Source of the DNA: Sedimentisphaerales bacterium
GTDB lineage: Bacteria; Planctomycetota; Phycisphaerae; Sedimentisphaerales; SM23-30
Length of the DNA stretch: 51,475 bases
Assembly (NCBI GenBank): GCA_016934515.1
Contig: JAFGSR010000227.1
Span: forward strand, 1-51,475
Reading direction: 5' to 3'
Within the stretch, counting starts at the first letter, position 1; each line of letters starts with the position of its first letter. Positions 42,976-51,475 of this stretch are shown here, piece after piece. Below the pieces are notes generated by a model, which was not told the origin of the DNA, did not search any database, and saw nothing but the letters and a program-made list of their open reading frames with translations. The translations under genes and the position numbers were made by a program.

Positions 42976-44928
42976 ATGGCCAAATGTATGAAATGCTGCA
43001 TCGCGGTGCTATTTTTGGGGACAATCCTCCTGACCGGTCCGGCTGGAGCACAGGGTGCATATCCTGTCGATGGATTGACTTCTTCGTATGAGGCTGCGGC
43101 TCAGTATATTATTGACCAAACCGGATTTACAGGCAAGGGATATTGCTTTGTCTTCGGTGCCGGCCAAGGCCGATTGGCCTACGAGTTGACCGCTCGGAGT
43201 GATCTGGAAATCATCGGCGTAGAAGGAGATTCCAGTCAGGTTGACATCGGTAGAGAGATTTTGCTGGATGAGGGTGTGTACGGATCGAAGATCACCCTCC
43301 ATACCGGTTCACTCAATAGTATTCTCAAGTACCGTGATTATTCAGCTGTTTTGGTTGTATCCGATTCCATCATAGCCAATGGAACATGCACCGGATACGC
43401 CAGTGAAATGTATCGAATGGCCAGACCCGCCGGCGGCGTAGTGCTCATCGGCCAACCGGTTGGTTGTCCAAATGTTCTAAGCCGGACTAATCTGGAAGCT
43501 TGGCTCGACGCCGGGGGACTCAATGGTTCATATAGCATTGTCGAGAATCCCACCGATGGTTTGTGGGCTCGTATCGACCGGGGACCTCTTTCCGGTGCCG
43601 GCGAGTGGACCATGCAGTGGGGCAACCTGGGCAACACCGCCTGTAGTGGTGAAGAAGGTATTACCGATGACTGGACAGTGCTCTGGTATGGCGAGCCCGG
43701 CCCGCGCGTGATAGCAAACCGCCACTCTCGAGGTGCGACCGACCAATACAAATCCGGCAAGTGGATTATCCCCGGCGGGGACCGAGTTATCTGTATGGAT
43801 GCCTACAATGGTGCCCGTTTATGGGACTTGGAGGTCACTGATTCCTCGCGCATTGCGATAAACCATGACTGTGGCTGGTTTACTCTTGATGATGATTACG
43901 TTTTCGTAGCGGCTCAGGATGATTGCCATAAGGTTGACGTCGAAACCGGCACCATTACCGATACTTACCATCCACCTACCGGGGGCAGGGATTGGGGCTA
44001 CGTGGCGGTTGATGGCGATTTGCTCTACGGCAGCGAACAGACCACCAACGCCTCTGTTATTATAGAATACCACCTGGACGGTTGGAACTATTCCCATTTA
44101 GAATATTTGCCTACCGTTACCAGCAAGGCACTTTTTTGCCGCAACCGGAACACCGGCGCGTTGATTTGGACTTATGATAGTTCCGACGGAATCGGTAGTA
44201 ATCCGTTTGTCATTGCCAATCCCACCATCTGCGCAGATGATGATTATTTCTATTTTTTCGAAAGTTATAATCCCTCCGCAGTAAGCGACAGCGACGGCCG
44301 GGTACTTCTAAGCGATTTCACTAATGGAAGCAACGAATACCTGGTTAAGCTAAACAGAAACACCGGTGTTGTCCAATGGCGCTTGCAGAAGGAATTGACC
44401 TTCCAACACGACATATACCTTAGTTGTGCTAACGGTATGCTATTGGCCTCCGGTAGTCGTACTAGTAGCTATTATGTATATGACTTCCGCGCCTACGACG
44501 CCAGTGACGGTAGTCTGGTCTGGTCTGATGACGGCATTAGTTCCGGCAAAATCAGCGATAATCATGGCTACCATGATAAACATCCCATGATTGTCGGCAA
44601 TAACGTTTACTTTAAATATAAAAGCTACAACCTGCTTACGGGTAGTTCACTTGGTTTCACCTGGGAACTCGGCACATCGCATTGTGCTGACTCCTGTGCC
44701 TCTATGACCCATTTCTTCACTCGTAAAGTTAAATCTGGTGGCGGTGGCGCCACTATCACCAGTTTCAGCGGTGGTGCATCGAGTGCCCAAAGACTATCCG
44801 AAGTCATTAGGCCACACTGTTACATAAGTATGATCCCCGTCGGCGGTCTCATTTTGTTGCCGCCCTTTGGTAGTGGTTGTACCTGCGATCTCGCCCTCCA
44901 GCCAACCATCGCCTGGTTGCCACAATAG
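42976..44928 (+). CDS. Exported methyltransferase-like domain fused to a PQQ-type beta-propeller
   Basis: Start at ATG 42976 (MAKCMKCC), with GAGGAG seven to eight bases upstream; 650 residues. After a signal peptide ending near AGAQG, residues about 35-195 look like a class I SAM-methyltransferase fold: motif I FGAGQGR (60-66), acidic end of beta-2 VEGD (82-85), a SLNSILKYRDYSAVLVVSD core strand, and ARPAGGVVLIG for the post-IV strand. The rest is a quinoprotein-type propeller with tryptophan-docking-like repeats (GDRVICMDAYNGARLWDL, NRNTGALIWTYD, LNRNTGVVQWRLQ), ending PVGGLILLPPFGSGCTC. An exported methyltransferase is odd because SAM is cytoplasmic. It may bind a ligand without catalysis. 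Next gene is a second propeller protein. Confidence 0.75.
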   Translation: MAKCMKCCIAVLFLGTILLTGPAGAQGAYPVDGLTSSYEAAAQYIIDQTGFTGKGYCFVFGAGQGRLAYELTARSDLEIIGVEGDSSQVDIGREILLDEGVYGSKITLHTGSLNSILKYRDYSAVLVVSDSIIANGTCTGYASEMYRMARPAGGVVLIGQPVGCPNVLSRTNLEAWLDAGGLNGSYSIVENPTDGLWARIDRGPLSGAGEWTMQWGNLGNTACSGEEGITDDWTVLWYGEPGPRVIANRHSRGATDQYKSGKWIIPGGDRVICMDAYNGARLWDLEVTDSSRIAINHDCGWFTLDDDYVFVAAQDDCHKVDVETGTITDTYHPPTGGRDWGYVAVDGDLLYGSEQTTNASVIIEYHLDGWNYSHLEYLPTVTSKALFCRNRNTGALIWTYDSSDGIGSNPFVIANPTICADDDYFYFFESYNPSAVSDSDGRVLLSDFTNGSNEYLVKLNRNTGVVQWRLQKELTFQHDIYLSCANGMLLASGSRTSSYYVYDFRAYDASDGSLVWSDDGISSGKISDNHGYHDKHPMIVGNNVYFKYKSYNLLTGSSLGFTWELGTSHCADSCASMTHFFTRKVKSGGGGATITSFSGGASSAQRLSEVIRPHCYISMIPVGGLILLPPFGSGCTCDLALQPTIAWLPQ

Positions 44929-45016
44929 GTTAAAGTTTCGTACATGAAAAAAACAAGCAAAAGACTGATATTCGGATAAGATAAACGGAAATTAGTGAAG
45001 TATTGAGGTTATAATT

Positions 45017-46351
45017 ATGTCTAAGTCGGTAAATACAGCTATCAGGTTGTTAACAGCAGCATTTGTTCTGTCCCTGGTATTCTGTTCTATTACTGCGGCG
45101 GAGGATTGGCCCTGTCGTTTGCACGATATTCGGCGTGGTGGTATTACTTCCGATGAATTCGACTGGCCCATTGTGCAAAAGTGGGTAAAAAGCTACGGTA
45201 CGCCCGAACCGGCCTGGATTGAATCGCCTGCTATTACTGGCCAGACACAATCGAACCTCAAGCCTCGGCAGAATTTCGATTTCTGCTACGATGTCGCGGT
45301 TGTCGGTGATTTCCTTTACTTCGGTTCTTCCCGGAGCGGCGCGGTTACTTGCCTCGATACCGCTACCGGCAGCGAGGTTTGGACCTATGTTACCGATGGG
45401 CCTGTTCGACTGGCACCCCATGTTGCTGATAACAAGGTTTATTTTGGCAGTGATGATGGTTACGCCTATTGCCTGGACGCTTCCGACGGTTCGCTCATCT
45501 GGAGTGAACGTGCCGGACCTACCAGCGAAATGCTGTGGGGAAACGGGCACATGATATCGCTTTGGCCGGTTCGCAGTTCAGTGTTGGTCGATGGTTCGGA
45601 TGTCTTCTGGACCGCCGGTATCTTTCCAAGGGAAGGCATGTATATCTGCAAACGAAACGCGGCGGACGGTACCGGCGGTTGGACTGCCACAGCAATGAAG
45701 CCCCACCAGGGGTATCTCCTCGCCTCATCGAATGCCCTGTTTGCTCCCAGTGGAAAAAGTTTCCCAGCCTCTTATTCCCGCAGCAGCGGCTCGCTGCTGG
45801 GGTACTTCAATAACAGTGCCAGAGATGGAGGCTGCTGGGCGCTGCTGAGCCCCCAGCAAGACCAATTCTGGGTGGCTCCGTCCGAGTATAACGACTCCAA
45901 ACAATACTACGCCGAAAGCAGGTCTTACATCGCATCAGTTTACAAAGCGAACTACCTGATCGCCGATTCCTCCTTCGCCTATTACAATACCGATACCCAG
46001 ATTATCAAATTCAACCGCACTGATAGTATCGTGGCCTGGAGCGAGGCTTATGCCTATCCTTACGCCCTGATAAAAGTCGGAGATAAAATCATTACCGGCG
46101 GCGATGGCGAAATAGCAGTTATAGAAAGCGAAAGTGGTGAACTTTTCTGGACCGCACCTGTTGACGGCAAAGCTTACGGCTTGGCAGCGGCCAACGGGCG
46201 TCTCTTCGTCAGCACCGATACCGGAAAAATCTACATGTTTGGCCAAAGATATTTGTCCGAGGATTTCAACAAAAATGATACTGTCGATCTGTCCGACCTC
46301 ATGATATTCCTGGAATCTTTTCTTGACACCACACTTCCCGACGAAGACTGA
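45017..46351 (+). CDS. Secreted PQQ-like beta-propeller protein with dockerin-like tail
   Basis: 444 residues with a signal peptide (AFVLSLVFCSITAAED) and GAGG eight bases before the ATG. Propeller blades carry the PQQ-like repeat GAVTCLDTATGSEVWTYVTDG, GYAYCLDASDGSLIWSERAG and GKIYMFGQ. The last 30 residues hold an EF-hand-type DFNKNDTVDLSDLMIFLESF, matching the tails of the giant paralogs. No PQQ-dependent dehydrogenase active-site motif is evident, so it is more likely a binding or scaffold protein. It follows the methyltransferase-propeller gene after 88 bases and resembles its C-terminal half. Confidence 0.82.
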   Translation: MSKSVNTAIRLLTAAFVLSLVFCSITAAEDWPCRLHDIRRGGITSDEFDWPIVQKWVKSYGTPEPAWIESPAITGQTQSNLKPRQNFDFCYDVAVVGDFLYFGSSRSGAVTCLDTATGSEVWTYVTDGPVRLAPHVADNKVYFGSDDGYAYCLDASDGSLIWSERAGPTSEMLWGNGHMISLWPVRSSVLVDGSDVFWTAGIFPREGMYICKRNAADGTGGWTATAMKPHQGYLLASSNALFAPSGKSFPASYSRSSGSLLGYFNNSARDGGCWALLSPQQDQFWVAPSEYNDSKQYYAESRSYIASVYKANYLIADSSFAYYNTDTQIIKFNRTDSIVAWSEAYAYPYALIKVGDKIITGGDGEIAVIESESGELFWTAPVDGKAYGLAAANGRLFVSTDTGKIYMFGQRYLSEDFNKNDTVDLSDLMIFLESFLDTTLPDED

Positions 46352-46591
46352 TATGAATAAAGCTCCATAATAATCGGTATCAAAGGTTGTTACCTATAAA
46401 TCGCAGTTGTTTTGTGTTATAAGAATCCCATCTTCTCTGAATTCCTGACCATCTGTACTCCGCCGGCAGAACACACTATCCTGGGGGCTTAGGCTGTCGT
46501 CGCTTTGCTGTATTCGGGTGAAGCGGTTAAAAATAAGTTGCAAAAGAATTGAATATGCAGTATTCTTGTCGCAATCATAAAGGATATTGCT

Positions 46592-48646
46592 ATGTCTGAA
46601 TGGATTGCAAAAATTGATTTCTCATCGGTAAATAAGATATTTAATCTTAAGAAATTATTCATTGTTGACGTCATTTTTATTTTGGCTTTTTCTACAAACC
46701 TGACCGCCGCAACAGGGTTACAGCGTGTCAAATATAACCATCCCGGTCTGGTTGTTGATCTTGGAGTAGGACTTTGGGCTTGGCCGATACCAACGGACTA
46801 TGATGAAGATGGCGACAATGATTTATTAGTAAGCTGCTCTGATAAGCCCTGCAACGGCATATATTTTTTCGAAAACACTTCGGGCAATGTAAAGCTGCCC
46901 ATTTTTAAAGCCGGTATCTATCTGGGGCCCGCTCATAAAAATATTCAACCTTCATACGTCGATGGTGAGTTGAGGTTGCTTTCAGCTAATTATGAAATTT
47001 GCGACTACAAAAAAAACAATTTCACTAAACGGGAACGTATATATCCCACGCCCTGGCTTCACCAGCATAAAGAAAATCGCAAAATCCGTGCTAACCAGTG
47101 GCGCTACGTAGATTATGATGGTGACGAAATATACGATATTATAGCCGGGGTCGGTGACTGGGAGGATTATGGCTGGGACAATGCTTTCGATAAAAACGGA
47201 AATTGGACCCACGGTCCGTTGCACGGTTATGTCTGTTTTATGAAAAATCTTGGCTCGAACCATAAACCCGATTACGCCCCGCCGATTAAGTTAAAAGCCG
47301 ACGGTAAAATTATTGACGTTTATGGCATGCCTTCGCCTAACCTGGCGGATTTCGATAACGACGGCGACTTCGACCTCATCTGCGGTGAGTTTATCGATAA
47401 ATTCACCTATTTTGCAAACATCGGCACTCGACAAAAACCCCTTTATGCCGCCGGCCGGCGTTTGGTATATAATGACCGACCCATCCATATGGACCTCCAG
47501 ATGATTACTCCCGTGGCCTATGATTGGGACAAAGACCAGGATGTAGATTTAATCGTTGGCGACGAGGATGGCCGTGTTGCCTTTATCGAGAATACCGGTC
47601 AAATTATTGCCGACCTGCCCCAGTTCTTGCCCCCTCAATATTTTCGGCAACAGGCTGCTGATCTAAAATTCGGGGCTTTGGTTACCCCGGTTAGCTTTGA
47701 CTGGGACAGTGATGGTGATGAAGACCTGATTTGCGGGAATACCGCCGGTTACATCGGCTTTATTGAAAATCTTGATGGCGGCAATCCTCCCCGATGGGCA
47801 GCTCCTGAGTACCTTGAAGCTGATGGTCGGATTATAAGAATCCAAGCCGGCGACAATGGCTCCATCCAGGGACCTTGTGAGGCAAAATGGGGCTATACCA
47901 CCCTGAACGTGGCCGATTGGGATGCTGACGGTTTGGCTGATATCGTGATTAACTCTATCTGGGGGAAAGTGCAGTGGTTTAAAAACATCGGCTCAAAAAA
48001 CCTGCCGCTCCTCGCTGCTGCTCAGCCTCTTGAGGTCGAATGGTCCGGCAAGCCCGATCAACCTGCGTGGAACTGGTGGATTCCCAAAGGCAATGAATTA
48101 GTCACGCAATGGCGGACCACCCCGGTGGTAATCGACCTTAACCGGGATGGTTTAAACGACCTGGTTATGCTTGACCACCAGGGTTATCTGGCTTTCTTTG
48201 AACGTGTCAAAAAAAACAGCAAACTAATACTTTTACCGCCCCAACGTATATTCCAGGCACAAGGGCAATCAAAATTTCTTCAAAACCATAAGCCGGCACA
48301 GGATCAGCCTCAGGAAAAACTGTCGCCTCTTCAACTGAACGCTGGTTCAGCAGGTGCAAGCGGCAGAAGAAAACTTTGTTTAATCGACTGGGATCTGGAC
48401 GGAAAGCTCGATCTGCTTCTCAACAGTGTAAATATCAACTTTATGAAAAACGTTGCCGAAAAGGAAGGCCAGTTCGTTTTTAAGGATATGGGCCAGGTTG
48501 ACACCCGTATTTTGGCGGGGCACACTACATCTCCAACGACAGTTGACTGGGATAAAAATGGGATACCGGATTTGTTGGTCGGCGCAGAGGATGGACACTT
48601 CTATTACCTGAAAAATCCTCACGAGAAAAGGAAGACTAAAAATTAG
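46592..48646 (+). CDS. Secreted FG-GAP/VCBS-repeat beta-propeller protein
   Basis: 684 residues with AAGGA eight bases before the ATG, a long N-region then hydrophobic signal (LFIVDVIFILAFSTNLTAAT). At least nine calcium-binding-type Asp loops: DYDEDGDNDLL, DYDGDEIYDII, DFDNDGDFDLI, DWDKDQDVDLI, DWDSDGDEDLI, DWDADGLADIV, DLNRDGLNDLV, DWDLDGKLDLL, DWDKNGIPDLL. This is the FG-GAP/VCBS type of propeller found on extracellular adhesins and polysaccharide-associated proteins. No catalytic domain or dockerin-like tail is seen. It precedes the glycerol-1-phosphate dehydrogenase by 63 bases. Confidence 0.88.
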   Translation: MSEWIAKIDFSSVNKIFNLKKLFIVDVIFILAFSTNLTAATGLQRVKYNHPGLVVDLGVGLWAWPIPTDYDEDGDNDLLVSCSDKPCNGIYFFENTSGNVKLPIFKAGIYLGPAHKNIQPSYVDGELRLLSANYEICDYKKNNFTKRERIYPTPWLHQHKENRKIRANQWRYVDYDGDEIYDIIAGVGDWEDYGWDNAFDKNGNWTHGPLHGYVCFMKNLGSNHKPDYAPPIKLKADGKIIDVYGMPSPNLADFDNDGDFDLICGEFIDKFTYFANIGTRQKPLYAAGRRLVYNDRPIHMDLQMITPVAYDWDKDQDVDLIVGDEDGRVAFIENTGQIIADLPQFLPPQYFRQQAADLKFGALVTPVSFDWDSDGDEDLICGNTAGYIGFIENLDGGNPPRWAAPEYLEADGRIIRIQAGDNGSIQGPCEAKWGYTTLNVADWDADGLADIVINSIWGKVQWFKNIGSKNLPLLAAAQPLEVEWSGKPDQPAWNWWIPKGNELVTQWRTTPVVIDLNRDGLNDLVMLDHQGYLAFFERVKKNSKLILLPPQRIFQAQGQSKFLQNHKPAQDQPQEKLSPLQLNAGSAGASGRRKLCLIDWDLDGKLDLLLNSVNINFMKNVAEKEGQFVFKDMGQVDTRILAGHTTSPTTVDWDKNGIPDLLVGAEDGHFYYLKNPHEKRKTKN

Positions 48647-48709
48647 TTAGATATTATACAGGTTTCGCTTCAGGTAAAATTGACACGTAAGAAAGCAAGG
48701 ATAAATACA

Positions 48710-50086
48710 ATGAATTCATTTGAAAAAGAAACCAATGAGAGATTAGAAGCTGCCGTGATAAAGGCGGACACTACAAAAAAAGTCGTTCTTGGTGCAGGCG
48801 TTATAGATTCCGTAAAGTCGCATTTTGAACAATGTTTCGGCTCGAAGCCGGTTCAAATTATTGCCGATGTCAACACCGCTAAAGCTGCAGGTCCCGCGGC
48901 AATCCAGCATATAAAATCTGCGGGAAGCAATGATGGTCTTGAACCATTTATCTTTTCTGACCCATATTTGCACGCAGATTATGAAAATGTCGAGCAGATC
49001 GAAAAATTACTCTCCAACAATGATGCGATTGCTGTAGCGATTGGCTCAGGAACTATGAACGACCTGGTTAAACTTGCTTCACATAATTGTAATAAAGAGT
49101 ATATGGTAGTTGCCACCGCGGCTTCTGTGGATGGCTACACCGCTTATGGTGCTTCGATAAATCGAAATAATTTTAAGCAAACCTTTTTCTGCCCTGCCCC
49201 CGTTGTGGTTCTTGGGGATCTTGACATTATTGACAAAGCTCCCAAGCTGATGAATGCCGCCGGCTACGCTGATTTGATAGCGAAAGTTCCTGCGGGCGCG
49301 GATTGGATTTTAGCAGATGCTTTAGGTGTCGAGGAAATCGACCATGGCGCCTGGGATCTTGTCCAGGGGTCGCTCAGAAAGTGGGTCGGTGATCCTGCCG
49401 GGGTACAAAAAGGAGAACATAAATCTCTGGTCAGGCTTATGGAAGGTTTAATTATGAGCGGCTTGGCTATGCAAAAAGCAAATTCTTCCCGGCCGGCCTC
49501 CGGTGCAGAACATCAATTTAGTCATTTATGGGACAATCTGAACCATACCCACAACGGCCAGACACCTTTACATGGCCTTAAAGTTGGAATAGGGTCACTG
49601 GCGTCAGAGGCGCTGTACAAAGCTCTTCTTGAGTTGGAGCCTGAGGACTTCTGCTCTGATATAGAGAAGATTAAGTCTTATTGGCCAAGTTGGCAGGAAA
49701 CAGAGAGCTTGATTAATAACTATTTTGGGGATGATGTCATTATGGCCCAGCAGGTTTTAGCTCAAAGTCGTGAAAAATATATAACTGTCGAACAATTAGC
49801 TCAAAGACTTGATCGCTTAAAGGCTGGATGGTCAAAATTGAAATTACGTCTAAAAGATCAGCTTCTTGGTGTTGAAAATTTGCAAATGGCGCTCAGGCAT
49901 GCCGGAGCGGCCTCTTGGCCCAGTGACATTAGTATTGATATCCCCATGATGAGACGAAGCTATAGACAAGCTCATCTCATTCGGAAAAGATATACCATTC
50001 TTGATTGTGTTCTTCAAAGCGGGCATTGGGATAATTGCATTGAATCTCTATTTGGACTAGACGGTTTTTGGGGTAAAGGCAGGTGA
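48710..50086 (+). CDS. sn-glycerol-1-phosphate dehydrogenase family protein (EgsA/AraM-like)
   Basis: NAD(P)-dependent, metal-containing interconversion of dihydroxyacetone phosphate and sn-glycerol-1-phosphate is the known activity of this family. Start at ATG 48710 (MNSFEKE) after AAGGA, 458 residues. Seen: GSGTMNDLVKLAS (NAD site), ATAASVDGYTAYGAS, the metal Asp in GYADLIAKVPAGADW, metal His in EHQFSHLWDN and HTHNGQTPLHG. The C-terminal ~140 residues are helical, longer than in archaeal EgsA. It sits directly upstream of an organophosphate antiporter gene, which supports glycerol phosphate as the substrate. Stereochemistry cannot be told from sequence alone. Confidence 0.88.
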   Translation: MNSFEKETNERLEAAVIKADTTKKVVLGAGVIDSVKSHFEQCFGSKPVQIIADVNTAKAAGPAAIQHIKSAGSNDGLEPFIFSDPYLHADYENVEQIEKLLSNNDAIAVAIGSGTMNDLVKLASHNCNKEYMVVATAASVDGYTAYGASINRNNFKQTFFCPAPVVVLGDLDIIDKAPKLMNAAGYADLIAKVPAGADWILADALGVEEIDHGAWDLVQGSLRKWVGDPAGVQKGEHKSLVRLMEGLIMSGLAMQKANSSRPASGAEHQFSHLWDNLNHTHNGQTPLHGLKVGIGSLASEALYKALLELEPEDFCSDIEKIKSYWPSWQETESLINNYFGDDVIMAQQVLAQSREKYITVEQLAQRLDRLKAGWSKLKLRLKDQLLGVENLQMALRHAGAASWPSDISIDIPMMRRSYRQAHLIRKRYTILDCVLQSGHWDNCIESLFGLDGFWGKGR

Positions 50087-50147
50087 CCATTAATGAAACA
50101 GTGTAATTATCCAATAATATACTATTTAAATATGAAGTAACTCAATC

Positions 50148-51475
50148 ATGGCCAAATTATTCAAGTTTTTAGCCGGTGCACCGGACGCAGAACCAATCAC
50201 AGATCAGCAGCAAATACAAAAAGACTATCCCTACTGGCGATTCAGGGTTATGTATGCAATGCTTATCGGTTACATTGGCTTTTACTTTGTCAGAAAAAGC
50301 CTTTCTGTCGCAATACCTGTAATAACTAAAGATTTTGACATCTCAAAAGCACACATGGGATTAGTGCTTACTGTCTTTGGTTTGACATACGGCATTTCCA
50401 AATGCATAAACGGCTTTTTAGGAGACCGTTCGAATCCACGTTACTTCATGTCATTAGGACTAATCTGTTCGGCTGTAATAAATGTCTTCTTTGGGCTAAG
50501 CAGCGGAATAATTGCTTTTGGCCTTTTTTGGATTGCTAACGGCTGGTTTCAGGGAATGGGATGGGCACCGTGCACCAAAACTCTGGTAAACTGGTTCTCC
50601 GCTAAAGAAAGAGGCGTTAAGTTTTCTGTCGCTAATACTGCTGTTTCTATAGGCGCAGCTTCGGTTATGTTTTTAAATGGTTATTTGATAAAATACTATG
50701 GCTGGAGGTATTGTTTTTTTGTGCCGGCAGGTATAGCTTTTTTGCTGGCTTTATTTATTTTGAACAGATTAAGAGACCGGCCGCAATCGCTTGGACTGCC
50801 GCCTGTAGAACAATACCGAGGGGAAGAAGCCGATCTGGGCGACACCGGTCAGGGTAAAAGCCTAACCTATAAACAGGTCGTTAAACAATATATCTTTAAA
50901 AATCCAATGATGTGGATTGTCTGTCTGGCAAATCTCTTTGTTTATATCATAAGATATGCCGTTCTGGATTGGGGAACTGCGTTTCTCACAGAAGAAAAAG
51001 GTGTCGATATTATGCAGGCGGCATGGATTATCGGCGGATATGAGTTGGCCGGTATCGCGGGTATGCTCGTAGGCGGGTGGGCTATGGATAAATTATTCAA
51101 AGGATATGGCGGAAGAACATGCGCTATATTCATGGCTCTATGCTCGTTGTTTATTTTTCTCGTATGGAAATTATCCGTACAATCTGTCGTAGCAAATGGC
51201 CTTTTGCTTTGGGGGGCTGGGTTTATGATTTATGGGCCGCAATGTCTGGTGGCTGTTATCGCAGCAAATATGGTACCTAAACAGGCAGGGGCCGCCGCGG
51301 TCGGCCTGACTGGCTTGTTCGGATATCTCAGTACGGTTTTCTCCGGCTGGGGACTTGGAGCTGTCGTGGACAAATATGGCTGGAATATAGGGCTGTTGAT
51401 ATTAGTTGCCTCAGCTGTTATCGCTATGATTTTGTTTATTGTTCTCTGGAACAGCAATCCTCATTTGCCCGGATC
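50148..51475 (+). CDS. Organophosphate:phosphate antiporter (GlpT/UhpT-like MFS), 3' end outside window
   Basis: Absent from the ORF track because no stop occurs before the window ends; I translated it from ATG 50148 to the last base (442 codons, open). It begins MAKLFKFLAGAPDAEP, has a membrane helix YAMLIGYIGFYFVRKSL, the helix 2-3 signature GDRSNPRYFMSLGL typical of the OPA family, WFQGMGWAPCTKTLVNWFS, and DKYGWNIGLLILVAS near the end, so at least ten of twelve helices are present. Likely imports glycerol phosphate or another phosphate ester in exchange for phosphate. It follows the G1P dehydrogenase by 61 bases with no terminator between, suggesting one operon. Confidence 0.9.
   Translation, partial: MAKLFKFLAGAPDAEPITDQQQIQKDYPYWRFRVMYAMLIGYIGFYFVRKSLSVAIPVITKDFDISKAHMGLVLTVFGLTYGISKCINGFLGDRSNPRYFMSLGLICSAVINVFFGLSSGIIAFGLFWIANGWFQGMGWAPCTKTLVNWFSAKERGVKFSVANTAVSIGAASVMFLNGYLIKYYGWRYCFFVPAGIAFLLALFILNRLRDRPQSLGLPPVEQYRGEEADLGDTGQGKSLTYKQVVKQYIFKNPMMWIVCLANLFVYIIRYAVLDWGTAFLTEEKGVDIMQAAWIIGGYELAGIAGMLVGGWAMDKLFKGYGGRTCAIFMALCSLFIFLVWKLSVQSVVANGLLLWGAGFMIYGPQCLVAVIAANMVPKQAGAAAVGLTGLFGYLSTVFSGWGLGAVVDKYGWNIGLLILVASAVIAMILFIVLWNSNPHLPG

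Noticed and set aside
1-51475. tRNA, rRNA, tmRNA or RNase P RNA
   Set aside because: No T-loop GGTTCGAATCC-type sequences or other conserved cores were seen by eye in intergenic regions; a covariance search was not possible.

Overview
The window reads as a chromosomal segment of a free-living planctomycete, most likely class Phycisphaerae (Sedimentisphaerales-like). This is inferred from four signs: lone C-terminal dockerin-like EF-hand tails of the type DFNEDCxVDLxDxAxLxxxWL on several secreted proteins; a pseudopilin beginning [20 protein letters not shown]-propeller, LamG and FG-GAP secretome proteins; and many lipoproteins. No rRNA, tRNA, CRISPR array, prophage or intact insertion sequence was seen by eye.

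Layout. 0.5-1.4 kb (-): a methanogen-type thymidylate synthase. 1.6-10.3 kb (+): a type II secretion/type IV pilus-like assembly operon (GspE ATPase, PilM/PilN-like fusion, PilO-like, PilP/GspC-like, a small lipoprotein, GspD secretin). Its intergenic gaps are filled with one modular repeat family that begins at or just after the stop codons and even encodes the last residues of GspE. 10.4-16.5 kb (-): a 1305-residue AsmA-like protein, a HAD phosphatase and IspG. 16.7-19.6 kb (+): a TPR lipoprotein, RibF and NrnA, closely packed. 19.6-24.6 kb (-): a tight four-gene redox/aldolase operon (Fe-S old-yellow-enzyme, SDR, fumarate-reductase-like flavoprotein, KDPG-aldolase-like). 24.8-26.3 kb (+): a CIA30-MsrB-MsrA lipoprotein fusion. 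26.3-28.6 kb (-): a sulfatase-like TPR lipoprotein with Thr at the usual Cys position. 28.6-29.5 kb: no gene, but a perfect-spacing sigma-54 promoter and, about 200 bases on, a terminator hairpin, which together suggest an unannotated small RNA rich in GGA motifs. 29.5-31.0 kb (-): a zinc-ribbon membrane protein and a pseudopilin. 31.5-42.9 kb: three paralogous giant secreted proteins (beta-propeller, Calx-beta-like repeats, LamG, dockerin-like tail), two on - and one on +. 43.0-48.6 kb (+): an exported methyltransferase-PQQ-propeller fusion, a PQQ-propeller/dockerin-like protein and an FG-GAP protein. 48.7-51.5 kb (+): a glycerol-1-phosphate dehydrogenase and an organophosphate:phosphate antiporter that runs off the window end and is missing from the ORF track.

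How the parts fit. The secretion operon is a plausible export route for the large secretome downstream, and the dockerin-like tails suggest a shared surface or partner interaction. The G1P dehydrogenase and phosphate-ester antiporter suggest import and oxidation, or synthesis, of glycerol phosphate. The OYE/FAD/SDR/aldolase operon looks like an uncharacterised reductive or sugar-acid pathway. From about 2.4 to 22 kb the + strand is visibly G/T-rich whatever the gene orientation, and this bias shapes protein composition (for example an N/Q/P/T-rich AsmA-like protein).

Limits: all calls come from reading the sequence. No database search, fold prediction or skew computation was run.
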